Below, one piece after another: positions 17,776 to 24,797 of a stretch of DNA of 64,000 nt. Location: assembly GCA_965232575.1 (NCBI GenBank), contig CBDDPZ010000009.1, positions 744,001-808,000 on the forward strand, read 5' to 3'. Position 1 is the first letter of the stretch. Each line of letters opens with the position of its first letter. Below the pieces are notes generated by a model, which did no database searches, had not been told where the DNA came from, and worked only from the letters and a program-made list of their open reading frames with translations. The stretch comes from Bin5 sp965232575. GTDB lineage: Bacteria; Chloroflexota; Anaerolineae; Caldilineales; Caldilineaceae. The position numbers were made by a program, and so were the translations under genes.

Positions 17776-19819
17776 GCGCACCAGCGCCGGTGCCGAAAGT
17801 CGCGCCTCTCGACCTAACGAGAGTGCCTTGCCGTACCGGCCACAGCATATGCCTGGATTTCGCTCTATCCGTTGGCGAATCGCTGTACCGATTTGCATCT
17901 TGACCGCAGCTGTTCTAGCGGGCTTCTGCTTCTTTTCCCTGCTCCAGTTCAGACAGTTCCATTTGGACCAACTTCAGAGTCGCTTGACCGCCGACGCCCT
18001 TTTGTTGTCGGGAAACCGGCAATTGCGAACTGGGCTAGCCGAATCGCGCTGGCAGGCAGGCGACATTGAAGTGGCACGCCTAGTGCGCGCGTGGGGCAAT
18101 CAACTGGATTCACGGGTCACTCTTGTTCTTGCCGATGGCAGTGTACTGGCAGACTCGCTGGTCGATCCTTTGACCATGGAAAGTCAAATCGGGCATCCGG
18201 AAGTTCGGGCGGCGTTTAAGGAAGGAACCGGATATAGCACGCGCGCGAGCCGTGTGGTTGGCTCCAATATGCTGTATGCCGCTGCGGCAGTTGCGCCGCA
18301 ACTAGACGATACTGACAGTGCAGATTCTGGCGTTCCCGCCGGGGCGCTGGGCGTGTTGCGCGTGGCGGTGCCGAGTTCCGAGATTGACGCCGCACTCAAC
18401 CCTCTGTATAGGGCAATTGTCGGTGTAATGCTTTTGGCCTTGACAGCACTGGTCGGAATCGCCTTGATTGTTTCCGAATGGATGGCGCGACCTTTCCGGC
18501 ATTTGATTCAGGCGGCAGCAAGTCTGGCGCAGGGAGAGCTTGGGGCACGAATCGAGCCTAAAGGCTCGGATGAGGCGGGACAGCTTGCCAGAGTTTTCAA
18601 TCGTATGAGGGACCGACTGGAGTCACAGGTTGCGTCGGTTTCCCGTGAGCGGGAGCGGCTGACTTCGGTTCTTAACAACCTCGTCGACGGCGTTTTTATC
18701 CTCGATAGCGAGGGGCGAGTTCGACTTTGCAACCTGGTTGCGGCGCGAATGGCGGGCTTCGAGGCGGGGAAGAGCGCCGATTCCACTTCACAATCTGAAC
18801 CGGAAGCATATACGGGAGACAGTGCCAGCGCTTCTCAGGATACGCTGGCCGGTTCATCTTTTACGCACCTCAACTCGCAAAGTTTGCGAGGACAACCCTT
18901 GGCCCAAATTGTACGCGATCACCGCATCGTCGAAACGTGGCAGAACTGCAGGCAGGACGGTAAGCAGGCTGAGAGTATCTTTCAGTGGGGAAACAAAACG
19001 ATGCGCGTCATTGCCCTCCCCTTTGTGGCCGGCGGCAGCGACGGCTTTATTCTACTGCTGCAGGACATGACGGAACTGCACCGGCTTGAACGCGTGCGGC
19101 GCGATTTCGTAAGCAACATTTCTCACGAGCTGCGTACGCCGCTCGCATCCTTGCAAGCACTAACCGAAACCTTACGGGACGGCGCACTTGACGACCCTGC
19201 GGCCGCGCCGCGCTTTCTGGACCGGATCGAAACGGAGGTGGATGCCCTTGTGCAGATGGTTCGGGAACTCCTCGAGCTTTCCCGCATAGAATCCGGTCAA
19301 GTTCCGTTCCGGTTCCAACCGGTCCCGGTCAGCGAAGCAGTTCTGACGCCAATTGAGCGATTGCAACCACTTGCCGCCCGCAGTAACATAAACTTGATTG
19401 TCGACTTGCCGCCCCGTCTGCCACTTGTCTACGCGGATGCTGAACGCATCCATCAGGTGGTTACAAATCTCGTTCACAATGCTTTGAAGTTTTCCTCGGC
19501 TGGCGGGTCGGTCAGAATCTCCGCGGACTCGCGACCCGGAGGCCGGCAAGTAACGATTTCTGTAAACGATACCGGCATAGGTGTTCCCGCCGAAGACACG
19601 GACCGCATCTTTGAGCGGTTCTTCAAGACCGATCGCGCCCGGGCCAGCCTGGGAACAGGTCTCGGGCTTGCCATTGCGAAGCATATAGTCCAGGCACACA
19701 GCGGCCGGATCTGGGTAGACAGCATTGAGAATCGTGGCAGCACGTTTTCTTTTACTCTCCCTGTCGCGCCGAACGGCGGCCAGCCTCGCCGAGAGAGCGA
19801 AACGAACCTCCCTCCTTGA
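17765..19819 (+). CDS. phoR: Sensor histidine kinase (PhoR-like)
   Basis: About 684 residues: an N-terminal helix (about 38-60), an extracytoplasmic sensor, a second helix (about 215-238), HAMP, a PAS domain (about 295-430), HisKA with FVSNISHELRTPLASLQ, and HATPase with NLVHNALKFS, DTGIGVP and GTGLGLAIAKHIV. The PAS between HAMP and HisKA is the PhoR arrangement. In the PAS there is a roughly 50-residue Ser/Gln-rich insertion (about 335-385), an oddity. Start TTG 17765 overlaps the response regulator; the ATG at 17849, just before MPGFRSIRWRIAVP, is an equally good alternative. Confidence 0.9.
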   Translation: MTGKRTSAGAESRASRPNESALPYRPQHMPGFRSIRWRIAVPICILTAAVLAGFCFFSLLQFRQFHLDQLQSRLTADALLLSGNRQLRTGLAESRWQAGDIEVARLVRAWGNQLDSRVTLVLADGSVLADSLVDPLTMESQIGHPEVRAAFKEGTGYSTRASRVVGSNMLYAAAAVAPQLDDTDSADSGVPAGALGVLRVAVPSSEIDAALNPLYRAIVGVMLLALTALVGIALIVSEWMARPFRHLIQAAASLAQGELGARIEPKGSDEAGQLARVFNRMRDRLESQVASVSRERERLTSVLNNLVDGVFILDSEGRVRLCNLVAARMAGFEAGKSADSTSQSEPEAYTGDSASASQDTLAGSSFTHLNSQSLRGQPLAQIVRDHRIVETWQNCRQDGKQAESIFQWGNKTMRVIALPFVAGGSDGFILLLQDMTELHRLERVRRDFVSNISHELRTPLASLQALTETLRDGALDDPAAAPRFLDRIETEVDALVQMVRELLELSRIESGQVPFRFQPVPVSEAVLTPIERLQPLAARSNINLIVDLPPRLPLVYADAERIHQVVTNLVHNALKFSSAGGSVRISADSRPGGRQVTISVNDTGIGVPAEDTDRIFERFFKTDRARASLGTGLGLAIAKHIVQAHSGRIWVDSIENRGSTFSFTLPVAPNGGQPRRESETNLPP

Positions 19820-19875
19820 ACTCTCCGGCTAAACCCTCTACTTTTCATCTTCTTTTCCCAACACGCGGCAACCCA

Positions 19876-19935
19876 CTAACTTCCTCTTAACCGATCCCTA
19901 AATCCTCATTTACATCTCCTGTACGTCGCGTTAAT
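19876..19935 (+). promoter_or_regulatory. Six tandem 11-bp repeats, candidate PhoP operator
   Basis: Pentamers CTAAC, TTAAC, CTAAA, TTTAC, TGTAC and TTAAT begin at 19876, 19887, 19898, 19909, 19920 and 19931, exactly 11 bp apart. The intervening hexamers are C/T-rich. An 11-bp period is what PhoB/PhoP-family winged-helix dimers recognise as direct repeats. The array ends 26 bp before the ATG of the 82-residue ORF and directly follows the phoR gene. That PhoP binds here is inference. Confidence 0.6.
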
Positions 19936-19961
19936 CGGATGGCGTTAGTCTGCCATTTGAT

Positions 19962-20210
19962 ATGAAGACAATTACAATTCGACCCCGCCCAGAAGAGCCA
20001 AGCAAGTCGCAGAATGCGCCGACACTGGATGAAGTGATCGACGAACTCCAGGATGCCGGGTTGTTGATAACGACAGGAGAGGCGCTCAGCCTTAGGGACG
20101 CCCCTGAGGTGCGCTCTGAATTGGATACGATGGCTCACATCTTTGAAGATCCGACAGGCCGACAGGAGCTGTTGCGCCGGCTTTACAGGCATGCAGCCAT
20201 TCCATTGTAG
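19962..20210 (+). CDS. Small hypothetical protein behind the Pho-like repeats
   Basis: 82 residues, soluble, acidic in the middle (TLDEVIDELQDAGLLITTGEA) with a basic C-terminus (RRLYRHAAIPL). No family recognised. The position directly after phoPR and downstream of six 11-bp repeats suggests a phosphate-regulated gene. No good Shine-Dalgarno is seen before ATG 19962. It could equally be a remnant, because the FN3 fragment begins right at its stop codon. Confidence 0.45.
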   Translation: MKTITIRPRPEEPSKSQNAPTLDEVIDELQDAGLLITTGEALSLRDAPEVRSELDTMAHIFEDPTGRQELLRRLYRHAAIPL

Positions 20211-20401
20211 GGAATTCCTTTTCCGGCTGGACCGAATGGGAGCATCTCGACATAACCGTCGTGTCGAATTACGCCCACACCACTGTTATGCCCGGCACGA
20301 CGTATGAATATAGAATCCGTGCTTTGAGCCGCCAAAACGAGCCAGTCGGGAATTGGGCCTATGCGATCCGAACAGTTCCGACATCTACTCCATCGCCGTA
20401 A
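20211..20401 (+). pseudogene. Truncated fibronectin type III domain fragment
   Basis: A frame without a start codon encodes the second half of an FN3 domain. It starts near GWTEWEHLDITV and contains the typical HTTVMPGTTYEYRIRALS strand pair, then GNWAYAIRTV and a Thr/Pro tail ending at TAA 20399-20401. The first strands of the domain are absent, and the frame is closed upstream by a stop near 20146 inside the preceding ORF. I read it as the tail of a larger secreted FN3 protein lost when the island formed. It resembles the FN3 repeats at 54.7-55.6 kb in style but is not a close copy. Confidence 0.6.
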
Positions 20402-20446
20402 ATCGAACTTGTGCTTATGGTTAAGGTACAAAAGAGGTGACGTAAG

Positions 20447-20705
20447 GCAGGGCAATCGCATCTAATTTCGAACGACAAATCAGCCGAAATTTCGCCATAA
20501 AGAAAGCAAATAAAAGTGGAAATCTCTGTCCATCTGCCGACTGTCAGTGGTTTTTGGCCAAGAAACCGGCCTCCAGTCGCCGAAAACCATTCGAATTGGC
20601 AACCGCGCCCCACGATTTGTCCAGTTTTTGACGTTTTACCTTGCTCTGAACTCGATTCAGGTAGCGTGACAAAATTTTGACCCAATTTAGATGCGATTGC
20701 CCTGC
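20447..20705. mobile_element. MITE-like element, 259 bp, with 19-bp TIRs and 8-bp TSD
   Basis: The ends are perfect inverted repeats: left 20447-20465 begins GCAGGGCAATCGC, and right 20687-20705 is its exact reverse complement over 19 nt, with partial pairing continuing inward. Both sides are flanked directly by GACGTAAG (20439-20446 and 20706-20713), an 8-bp target-site duplication. No ORF of note lies inside. This is what a non-autonomous DNA transposon derivative looks like. The mobilising transposase family cannot be named from the ends, and no transposase gene is present in the window. Confidence 0.85.
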
Positions 20706-20778
20706 GACGTAAGGGCTGGGGTTGAAAAATAAGTCGTCTTGCCATGACCACTAATCTTCTCCTTCCGGCCCTTACGTC
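20706..20778. repeat. Inverted repeat that was the MITE target
   Basis: GACGTAAGGGC (20706-20716) is the reverse complement of GCCCTTACGTC (20768-20778), with a 51-nt spacer, followed by ATTTTTG. The left arm contains the duplicated target GACGTAAG, so the MITE landed in an existing hairpin arm. Before insertion the arm would have read TGACGTAAGGGC, matching GCCCTTACGTCA over 12 bp. It may have been a terminator or a smaller inverted-repeat element. Confidence 0.6.
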
Positions 20779-20843
20779 ATTTTTGCGTTCTGGAGTCGTC
20801 GCCGTTGCTGCCGTACCCTTACGGGCAACACAGGAGAACAAAC

Positions 20844-21002
20844 ATGAAGTTTTTCGTCGTCATGACCATCATGGGCGGAATCGTCGGAATCCTCTTTCTG
20901 TTTGCGGCATTCTCGGAAGTAGCATCGTTGAAGGAGCCATGCCATGCATCAAGTAAGTCCAGAACTGTTCCGAAAGATTCTTCCCAAAATGAAAGAAAAT
21001 GA
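20844..21002 (+). CDS. Small single-helix membrane protein
   Basis: 52 residues starting MKFFVVMTIMGGIVGILFLF, one strong transmembrane helix (about 3-23), then a polar basic tail. AGGAG at 20832-20836 is well spaced before ATG 20844. It overlaps the next ORF by 59 bp in another frame, and its tail may be fortuitous. No family recognised. First of a run of tiny plus-strand ORFs in the island. Confidence 0.5.
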   Translation: MKFFVVMTIMGGIVGILFLFAAFSEVASLKEPCHASSKSRTVPKDSSQNERK

Positions 21003-21330
21003 ACTCAGGTTGCTGTCCATTTTGTACGAGACGGAAGATTATGTTTCAGACTCCAGATTACAAGCGGAAATGAACCTTGATGGGAGACAACTTGGCAGTG
21101 TATTCGGTTGGTTCAAAGACCGTATTCATCGAGAAGGTGGTAGTATGCCCTATCGTTCAGACTGTTTTCCAAATCACGAAGTAAACGGAGAGTGGCGTTA
21201 CTGTTTGATAGACTACCTGCGTCCCGTGGTAGGCGAATTCTTGATGAGAAAACAGATCGACGAATTGAAAAGACAAATCATCGAAATTCAGAACAAAGTC
21301 GGGAAAGGAGAGATGGATGTCTCGACTTAA
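20944..21330 (+). CDS. Hypothetical protein, winged-helix-like with C-terminal coil
   Basis: 128 residues. The first half (KMKENELRLLSILYETEDYVSDSRLQAEMNLDGRQLGSVFGWFKDR) reads like a winged-helix or MarR-like fold, then an aromatic strand region, then a basic coiled coil (about 95-118). A DNA-binding role is possible but unproven. AAGGAG lies eight bases before the start. Its 3' end overlaps the next ORF by 14 bp. Base composition is AT-richer than the flanking pho genes. Confidence 0.65.
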   Translation: MHQVSPELFRKILPKMKENELRLLSILYETEDYVSDSRLQAEMNLDGRQLGSVFGWFKDRIHREGGSMPYRSDCFPNHEVNGEWRYCLIDYLRPVVGEFLMRKQIDELKRQIIEIQNKVGKGEMDVST

Positions 21331-21454
21331 TTTAGATTTGGAAATGATTGGGGTGCGTGTCGGCGATACACTGACTTTCGTCAATGACGATACCGTTACC
21401 TGCATAGTGGTCGAAACTTATCGACCGCGGGTTTACTTCGGGGCGAGGTCATGA
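21317..21454 (+). CDS. Very small ORF, beta-rich, coupled to its neighbours
   Basis: 45 residues (LDLEMIGVRVGDTLTFVNDDTV core). It has GGAG at 21307-21310 before the start, and the ATG lies inside the end of the previous ORF. The GVRVGDTLTF-DD-TVTCIVVE pattern recalls the short effector-like domain found behind restriction or methylase-associated ORFs, where IPVGSTL-type strings are common; this is only a resemblance. Its stop codon forms ATGA with the next ORF. Confidence 0.5.
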   Translation: MSRLNLDLEMIGVRVGDTLTFVNDDTVTCIVVETYRPRVYFGARS

Positions 21455-21603
21455 GCTTTCGGGGGCGGCGCAAAAGGTCACGGGACTGTCGGCGGCTCAG
21501 GGCGCGGTACTGTACCATCGAGGACGAACTGCTGACAGACCGCAGGTGTCGGTTCGAGGAAAGCCACGTCAAATCATTCAACATGGCGTCAGAAGGGGGC
21601 TGA
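21451..21603 (+). CDS. Tiny Arg-rich ORF
   Basis: 50 residues beginning MSFRGRRKRSRDCRRLRARYC, extremely basic in the first 22 positions and acidic later. It shares ATGA with the preceding ORF, which suggests translational coupling. No family recognised and no independent ribosome site. It may be a nucleic-acid-binding micro-protein or spurious. Confidence 0.3.
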   Translation: MSFRGRRKRSRDCRRLRARYCTIEDELLTDRRCRFEESHVKSFNMASEGG

Positions 21604-21754
21604 CCCCTCTGTTTGCTCCGACCCCCAAACCCAACCCGCCCCGCAGCAACTCAACCAGCTTGGCTACGTCCCGTAGTGTACAGCGTCGTACAACCAACAT
21701 TCAACATCTTCGATTTGCAGGAGCCAAAACTTGAATGACTGCGATAACGACAAC

Positions 21755-21832
21755 ATGATGATGGACCATATATCGGTCTGCATTCTTGGCATTACCTTTC
21801 TGCTGATTTGGCTGTTTGTGTTCATCGGTTGA
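21755..21832 (+). CDS. Putative 25-residue single-helix membrane peptide
   Basis: ATG at 21755 (also 21758 and 21761) encodes MMMDHISVCILGITFLLIWL and then FVFIG-stop, almost entirely one transmembrane helix. It ends six bases before the XRE gene. Such peptides occur as type I toxins or small membrane regulators; without a ribosome site or antisense RNA evidence this is a weak call. Confidence 0.3.
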   Translation: MMMDHISVCILGITFLLIWLFVFIG

Positions 21833-21838
21833 CGGACG

Positions 21839-22747
21839 ATGGAACACGCGACATTCGGCAAGGTGGTGGCCGCCCTCCGCAAGGAACAGATAAATTTTCG
21901 CAATGGGCAAATTTGGAGTCAGCAGGATTTGGCGGTTGAGACTGGTCTGACTCCAAGGGTGGTGGGAAGAATCGAGAGGGGAGAACAAGCCAGATTGGAC
22001 GGCGAGTTGCTGGGATCGCTGGCAGAGGCGTTTAACTTGACTTCTCTTGAGAGGCGGGAATTCTTCGCGATGGCGAGCGAAGTGGCGGACAAGCAGATTG
22101 TCAGAAGGGATTTGTGTGATCAGGAAGTGTTTGCCGAGGTGTGGAACCTATTGGGCGACCTGTGTGCGCCTGCCTTTCTGACCGACTCCTTTTCCGACTT
22201 TGTTGGCGTCAACCGCTCATTGCTGTCACTACACGGAATAAGCATCCAGGAACTTCAAGCGTTCAGGTCAACGGCTGTTGGCGTCAACAATCTTGGCTTG
22301 CTGTTCGCGTCCGACTCACCGATGAGGCATGTTTTGGGGCACGGATGGAGTTCAATAGCACATGCCAATGTGCAACAGTGGCGGGTCTCGACACTCCGTT
22401 ACCGACACACGGCTCGGTTTCGTCAGTTGTTCTCTGCGTTGTCGGCGTTTTCGGATTTTCGCATGATGTGGGCGGCGGGCAACGATGCCGAATACGCGAT
22501 CGAGGATTGCAGCCGACTTCGCAGCTGCATCTACAAGCACGGCGTGCACGGATTGGTGGCGTACACGGTCTTCGTCAACGTCAGTTTGAGTGCGTCGGGA
22601 GACCTCTACCTCTACGCATTCATTCCCCAAAACAGCGATACGGCATCACTGTTTCAGAGGTTAGCGGGCGACGACAACGGCGCATTGCGCATTTCCCAGT
22701 GGCCGAACCCCACGGAAGATCACCAAAAGAAACCCGCCCCTAAATGA
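21839..22747 (+). CDS. XRE-family regulator with MmyB-like C-terminal domain
   Basis: 302 residues. N-terminal helix-turn-helix (about 25-75): WSQQDLAVETGLTPRVVGRIERGEQARL. The rest follows the MmyB/PAS-like ligand-binding pattern: LCAPAFLTDSFSDFVGVNRSLLSLHGI, then RHVLGHGWSSIAH and QWRVSTLRYRHTARFRQLFSALSAF. MmyB-type regulators are typical of secondary-metabolism and bacteriocin loci and sense small hydrophobic ligands. It lies convergent to the putative immunity/bacteriocin pair, with only 47 bp between stops, and is the obvious candidate regulator of the island. Confidence 0.85.
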   Translation: MEHATFGKVVAALRKEQINFRNGQIWSQQDLAVETGLTPRVVGRIERGEQARLDGELLGSLAEAFNLTSLERREFFAMASEVADKQIVRRDLCDQEVFAEVWNLLGDLCAPAFLTDSFSDFVGVNRSLLSLHGISIQELQAFRSTAVGVNNLGLLFASDSPMRHVLGHGWSSIAHANVQQWRVSTLRYRHTARFRQLFSALSAFSDFRMMWAAGNDAEYAIEDCSRLRSCIYKHGVHGLVAYTVFVNVSLSASGDLYLYAFIPQNSDTASLFQRLAGDDNGALRISQWPNPTEDHQKKPAPK

Positions 22748-22794
22748 CCAGGGCGGATGCTTCGTGTTCTTCTTCTAGGTCGCCGCCAGGACCC

Positions 22795-23061
22795 CTATCT
22801 CTTCCTTGTAAATGTGGGATTGCCTCTATCCAGCAGACGGATTATGGGAGGCACAACCCACTTGTTGATTGCCTCTAAGGTGAATGACCACATGACGATT
22901 ACTCCCCAAAACGCAATGATGGATAACGGTATCCAGAACGCTAGGGAATACCATCCAGAATCAGAGACAAAAGAAACCCAGTCGGGGTAGAATATCGAAG
23001 CGGCACCAATGGCTGTGGCGAAAACTGCTGCACAGACTTTCCAAACTTTCGCCTTCATCAT
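22795..23061 (-). CDS. Two-helix membrane protein, candidate bacteriocin immunity protein
   Basis: 88 residues with two hydrophobic segments (about 7-27 and 38-62) and a basic C-terminal tail ending NPTFTRKR. The ribosome site AGGAGGTGA is perfect, immediately before tandem ATGs at 23061 and 23058. It lies 89 bp downstream of the Cys-rich precursor on the same strand, across a 12-bp hairpin. Small multi-helix membrane proteins in this position commonly confer immunity to pore-forming bacteriocins; here it is inferred from context only. Confidence 0.6.
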   Translation of the reverse strand: MMKAKVWKVCAAVFATAIGAASIFYPDWVSFVSDSGWYSLAFWIPLSIIAFWGVIVMWSFTLEAINKWVVPPIIRLLDRGNPTFTRKR

Positions 23062-23083
23062 TCACCTCCTGGTCTGACGTGCA

Positions 23084-23125
23084 GCAGTCCGTGAACGGAG
23101 AGTGAGAATTCCATTCACGGACTGC
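23084..23125 (-). repeat. Perfect 12-bp hairpin between precursor and membrane gene
   Basis: GCAGTCCGTGAA (23084-23095) pairs exactly with TTCACGGACTGC (23114-23125), loop 18 nt, with no T-run on either strand. It lies just upstream of the AGGAGGTGA site of the membrane gene on the minus strand. It could be an mRNA-processing or partial-termination hairpin that sets the precursor/immunity ratio, or an operator. Confidence 0.6.
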
Positions 23126-23150
23126 ATGCTACTCAATCGTCACAAGGCCG

Positions 23151-24272
23151 TCATGGGCAATAGTTGAAGTGCCTGCACACTGCTCGACACTTTTTGCCAC
23201 CAAACGCCCCATTGCAAATGGCTCCCACCAGAACGGGACAAATGAAAGCACAGGCAGGCGGAAACGTCAAGCATATGAGCCAACACGCCACCAGAGAGAC
23301 CGAGCCACATTGCGCCCAATGTATGATTCTGCACACACCCATGCAGATTTGGCAATTGGTCAAGTCTGGCGAAAACTCGTCGATTGTCGGCAAACCCAAG
23401 GAATCGACCATCGAGGTTGATTGGCCCACGGGCTCTCTGACGAGGGACCCTCCATCCATCCTCATGGTCAACGTGTGTCTTACTCGGTCGGACTTCAATT
23501 CGTATACATTGACCGAAGGTCTCTGTGCATTCGTCGTATTGGCAATGCCAACCGCTAGGGACACACTAGACCCATGGCGGAGGAATTTGGCTTGTGCAGG
23601 CCGGTTACTGTCGGAGCCGCTAAACGGAAGTGATACCGCCAGAACAGAGTCGTTCGTTGTCGATTCAACCAGAATGGCCGATGCTTGGCTTCTTTGTTCG
23701 GAATACCCCCTACTTTCCAGAGAGGACTGAAACTTGCCGTAATTTGCCGAAGTCGTTGCCTCGGTGATTGCGTCGTTCAGTTCGTTGCTGGTCAACTGTC
23801 TGGCGGTGAGTGTGCTGTTGGGCGTCTCCAGTACATAATTGAACTGATTCTGTACGGGTTTCAACCCCAACACGGCCAAACCGGCCACAACACCACTACC
23901 ATATCTGAGGAACCTTCGTCTTTCTTGGAATGACACCAAAATGTGCGTTGAGCGGTACATGATGGTGGCGACACGCCAGGCTTTGTGGATGCCGAGCAGC
24001 TGGACCAAACGGAGACGCATGAGGACTCCGGCATAAACCTTGATGTCTTTGCCGTTCCCCGACACTTCCATCACCATGGGTTCCCACTTCCATCCAGGAA
24101 GTGCGGAGTTGAGGTTCTGTTGGATTTCCTTTTCTGCAAGGCTGCGGACAGTGAGAACGTTGTTCACCTCTTCCTGAATCTGCCCCGCGATTCCCGAACA
24201 AGCTCCACATCCGGCGTCGTACAGTAAGTAGGTATCATGTGATTCTCCTTTCGACAGCCTTTGACGAACCAT
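23151..24272 (-). CDS. Putative bacteriocin precursor: DCC/thioredoxin-like N-terminus and halocin-C8-like Cys-rich C-terminus
   Basis: Three parts are visible. First, TYLLYDAGCGACSG, a CxxC motif after a beta strand as in DCC (DUF393) thiol-disulfide oxidoreductases. Second, a helix (about 120 residues later, SGVVAGLAVLGL) and an Asn/Ser-rich extracytoplasmic stretch. Third, a terminal segment of about 70 residues with 12 cysteines in a hydrophobic frame (CQICMGVC, ACWLICL, ACAFICP, KKCRAVC, NYCP). The tail resembles halocin C8-type peptides, released from large precursors. In-frame ATG 24272 has no ribosome site. An ideal AAAGGAG (24245-24251) serves ATG 24238, which is one base out of frame, so either initiation is unusual or a base was lost there (restoring it would give about MNTYLLYDAG). 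The downstream neighbour is the possible immunity gene. Confidence 0.65.
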   Translation of the reverse strand: MVRQRLSKGESHDTYLLYDAGCGACSGIAGQIQEEVNNVLTVRSLAEKEIQQNLNSALPGWKWEPMVMEVSGNGKDIKVYAGVLMRLRLVQLLGIHKAWRVATIMYRSTHILVSFQERRRFLRYGSGVVAGLAVLGLKPVQNQFNYVLETPNSTLTARQLTSNELNDAITEATTSANYGKFQSSLESRGYSEQRSQASAILVESTTNDSVLAVSLPFSGSDSNRPAQAKFLRHGSSVSLAVGIANTTNAQRPSVNVYELKSDRVRHTLTMRMDGGSLVREPVGQSTSMVDSLGLPTIDEFSPDLTNCQICMGVCRIIHWAQCGSVSLVACWLICLTFPPACAFICPVLVGAICNGAFGGKKCRAVCRHFNYCP

Positions 24273-24425
24273 CAAATCGAAACTACACCACAAGAATACT
24301 CCTCTTTCACAATTCTTACCCCACGCAATCATACCAATTCCGGCAAATGCTTATACCAGTTTTGGCAAATCGATCTACCAAAATCCGTACATCGCCGTGA
24401 CTCACCTAACAATGAGTTCTGAAAA

Positions 24426-24542
24426 ATGGGCATAACCGAGGAAGACTTTTTTGACTTTCTGCTCCTTGCCATTTTCGCCGCACCCTTCGTCATCCTTGTC
24501 GTCGAAATCGTTCGGAACAAGAGACGCAACGACAAGTATTGA
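24426..24542 (+). CDS. Putative 38-residue membrane peptide
   Basis: MGITEEDFFDFLLLAIFAAP then FVILVVEIVRNKRRNDKY: an acidic start, one transmembrane helix and a basic tail, the charge layout of a real single-pass protein. No clear Shine-Dalgarno. It lies 24 bp before the next small membrane ORF. Confidence 0.4.
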   Translation: MGITEEDFFDFLLLAIFAAPFVILVVEIVRNKRRNDKY

Positions 24543-24566
24543 CCGCCTCTCAATACCAGTTCCACC

Positions 24567-24797
24567 ATGACGGAGGGGTATGTGTTCAGAAGAATATGGC
24601 GTAATTCCAAAGTCAAACTTGCTTTAGAACTTGCGTCAGGTGTGGCGACCTCCGTAGTCGTGGGCGTGGCAGTGCTGAATCACATTGACGCGTATTTCAA
24701 TGTGTCGATGTTTGGCTATTCTGGATGGCTCGAATACGCCTTTTTCGGTGTTTGCAGTATGCTGGTGTACTTTTGGGTCAAGAACCGAAAACCTTGA
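24567..24797 (+). CDS. Small two-helix membrane protein
   Basis: 76 residues, basic N-terminus (RRIWRNSKVK), two hydrophobic helices (about 18-38 and 52-70) and the tail WVKNRKP. No family recognised and no strong ribosome site. With the 38-residue ORF it forms a plus-strand pair divergent from the Cys-rich precursor. It may be a second immunity or transport-related factor or unrelated cargo. Confidence 0.5.
   Translation: MTEGYVFRRIWRNSKVKLALELASGVATSVVVGVAVLNHIDAYFNVSMFGYSGWLEYAFFGVCSMLVYFWVKNRKP

Noticed and set aside
21546..21734. Plus-strand frame of 62 codons in the island
   Set aside because: Low-complexity Pro/Arg/Thr product, no ribosome site, and it starts inside the preceding small ORF.
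22734..22756. CCGCCC/GGGCGG hairpin between the convergent XRE and membrane genes
   Set aside because: Only a 6-bp stem and no T-run on either strand; too weak to call a terminator.
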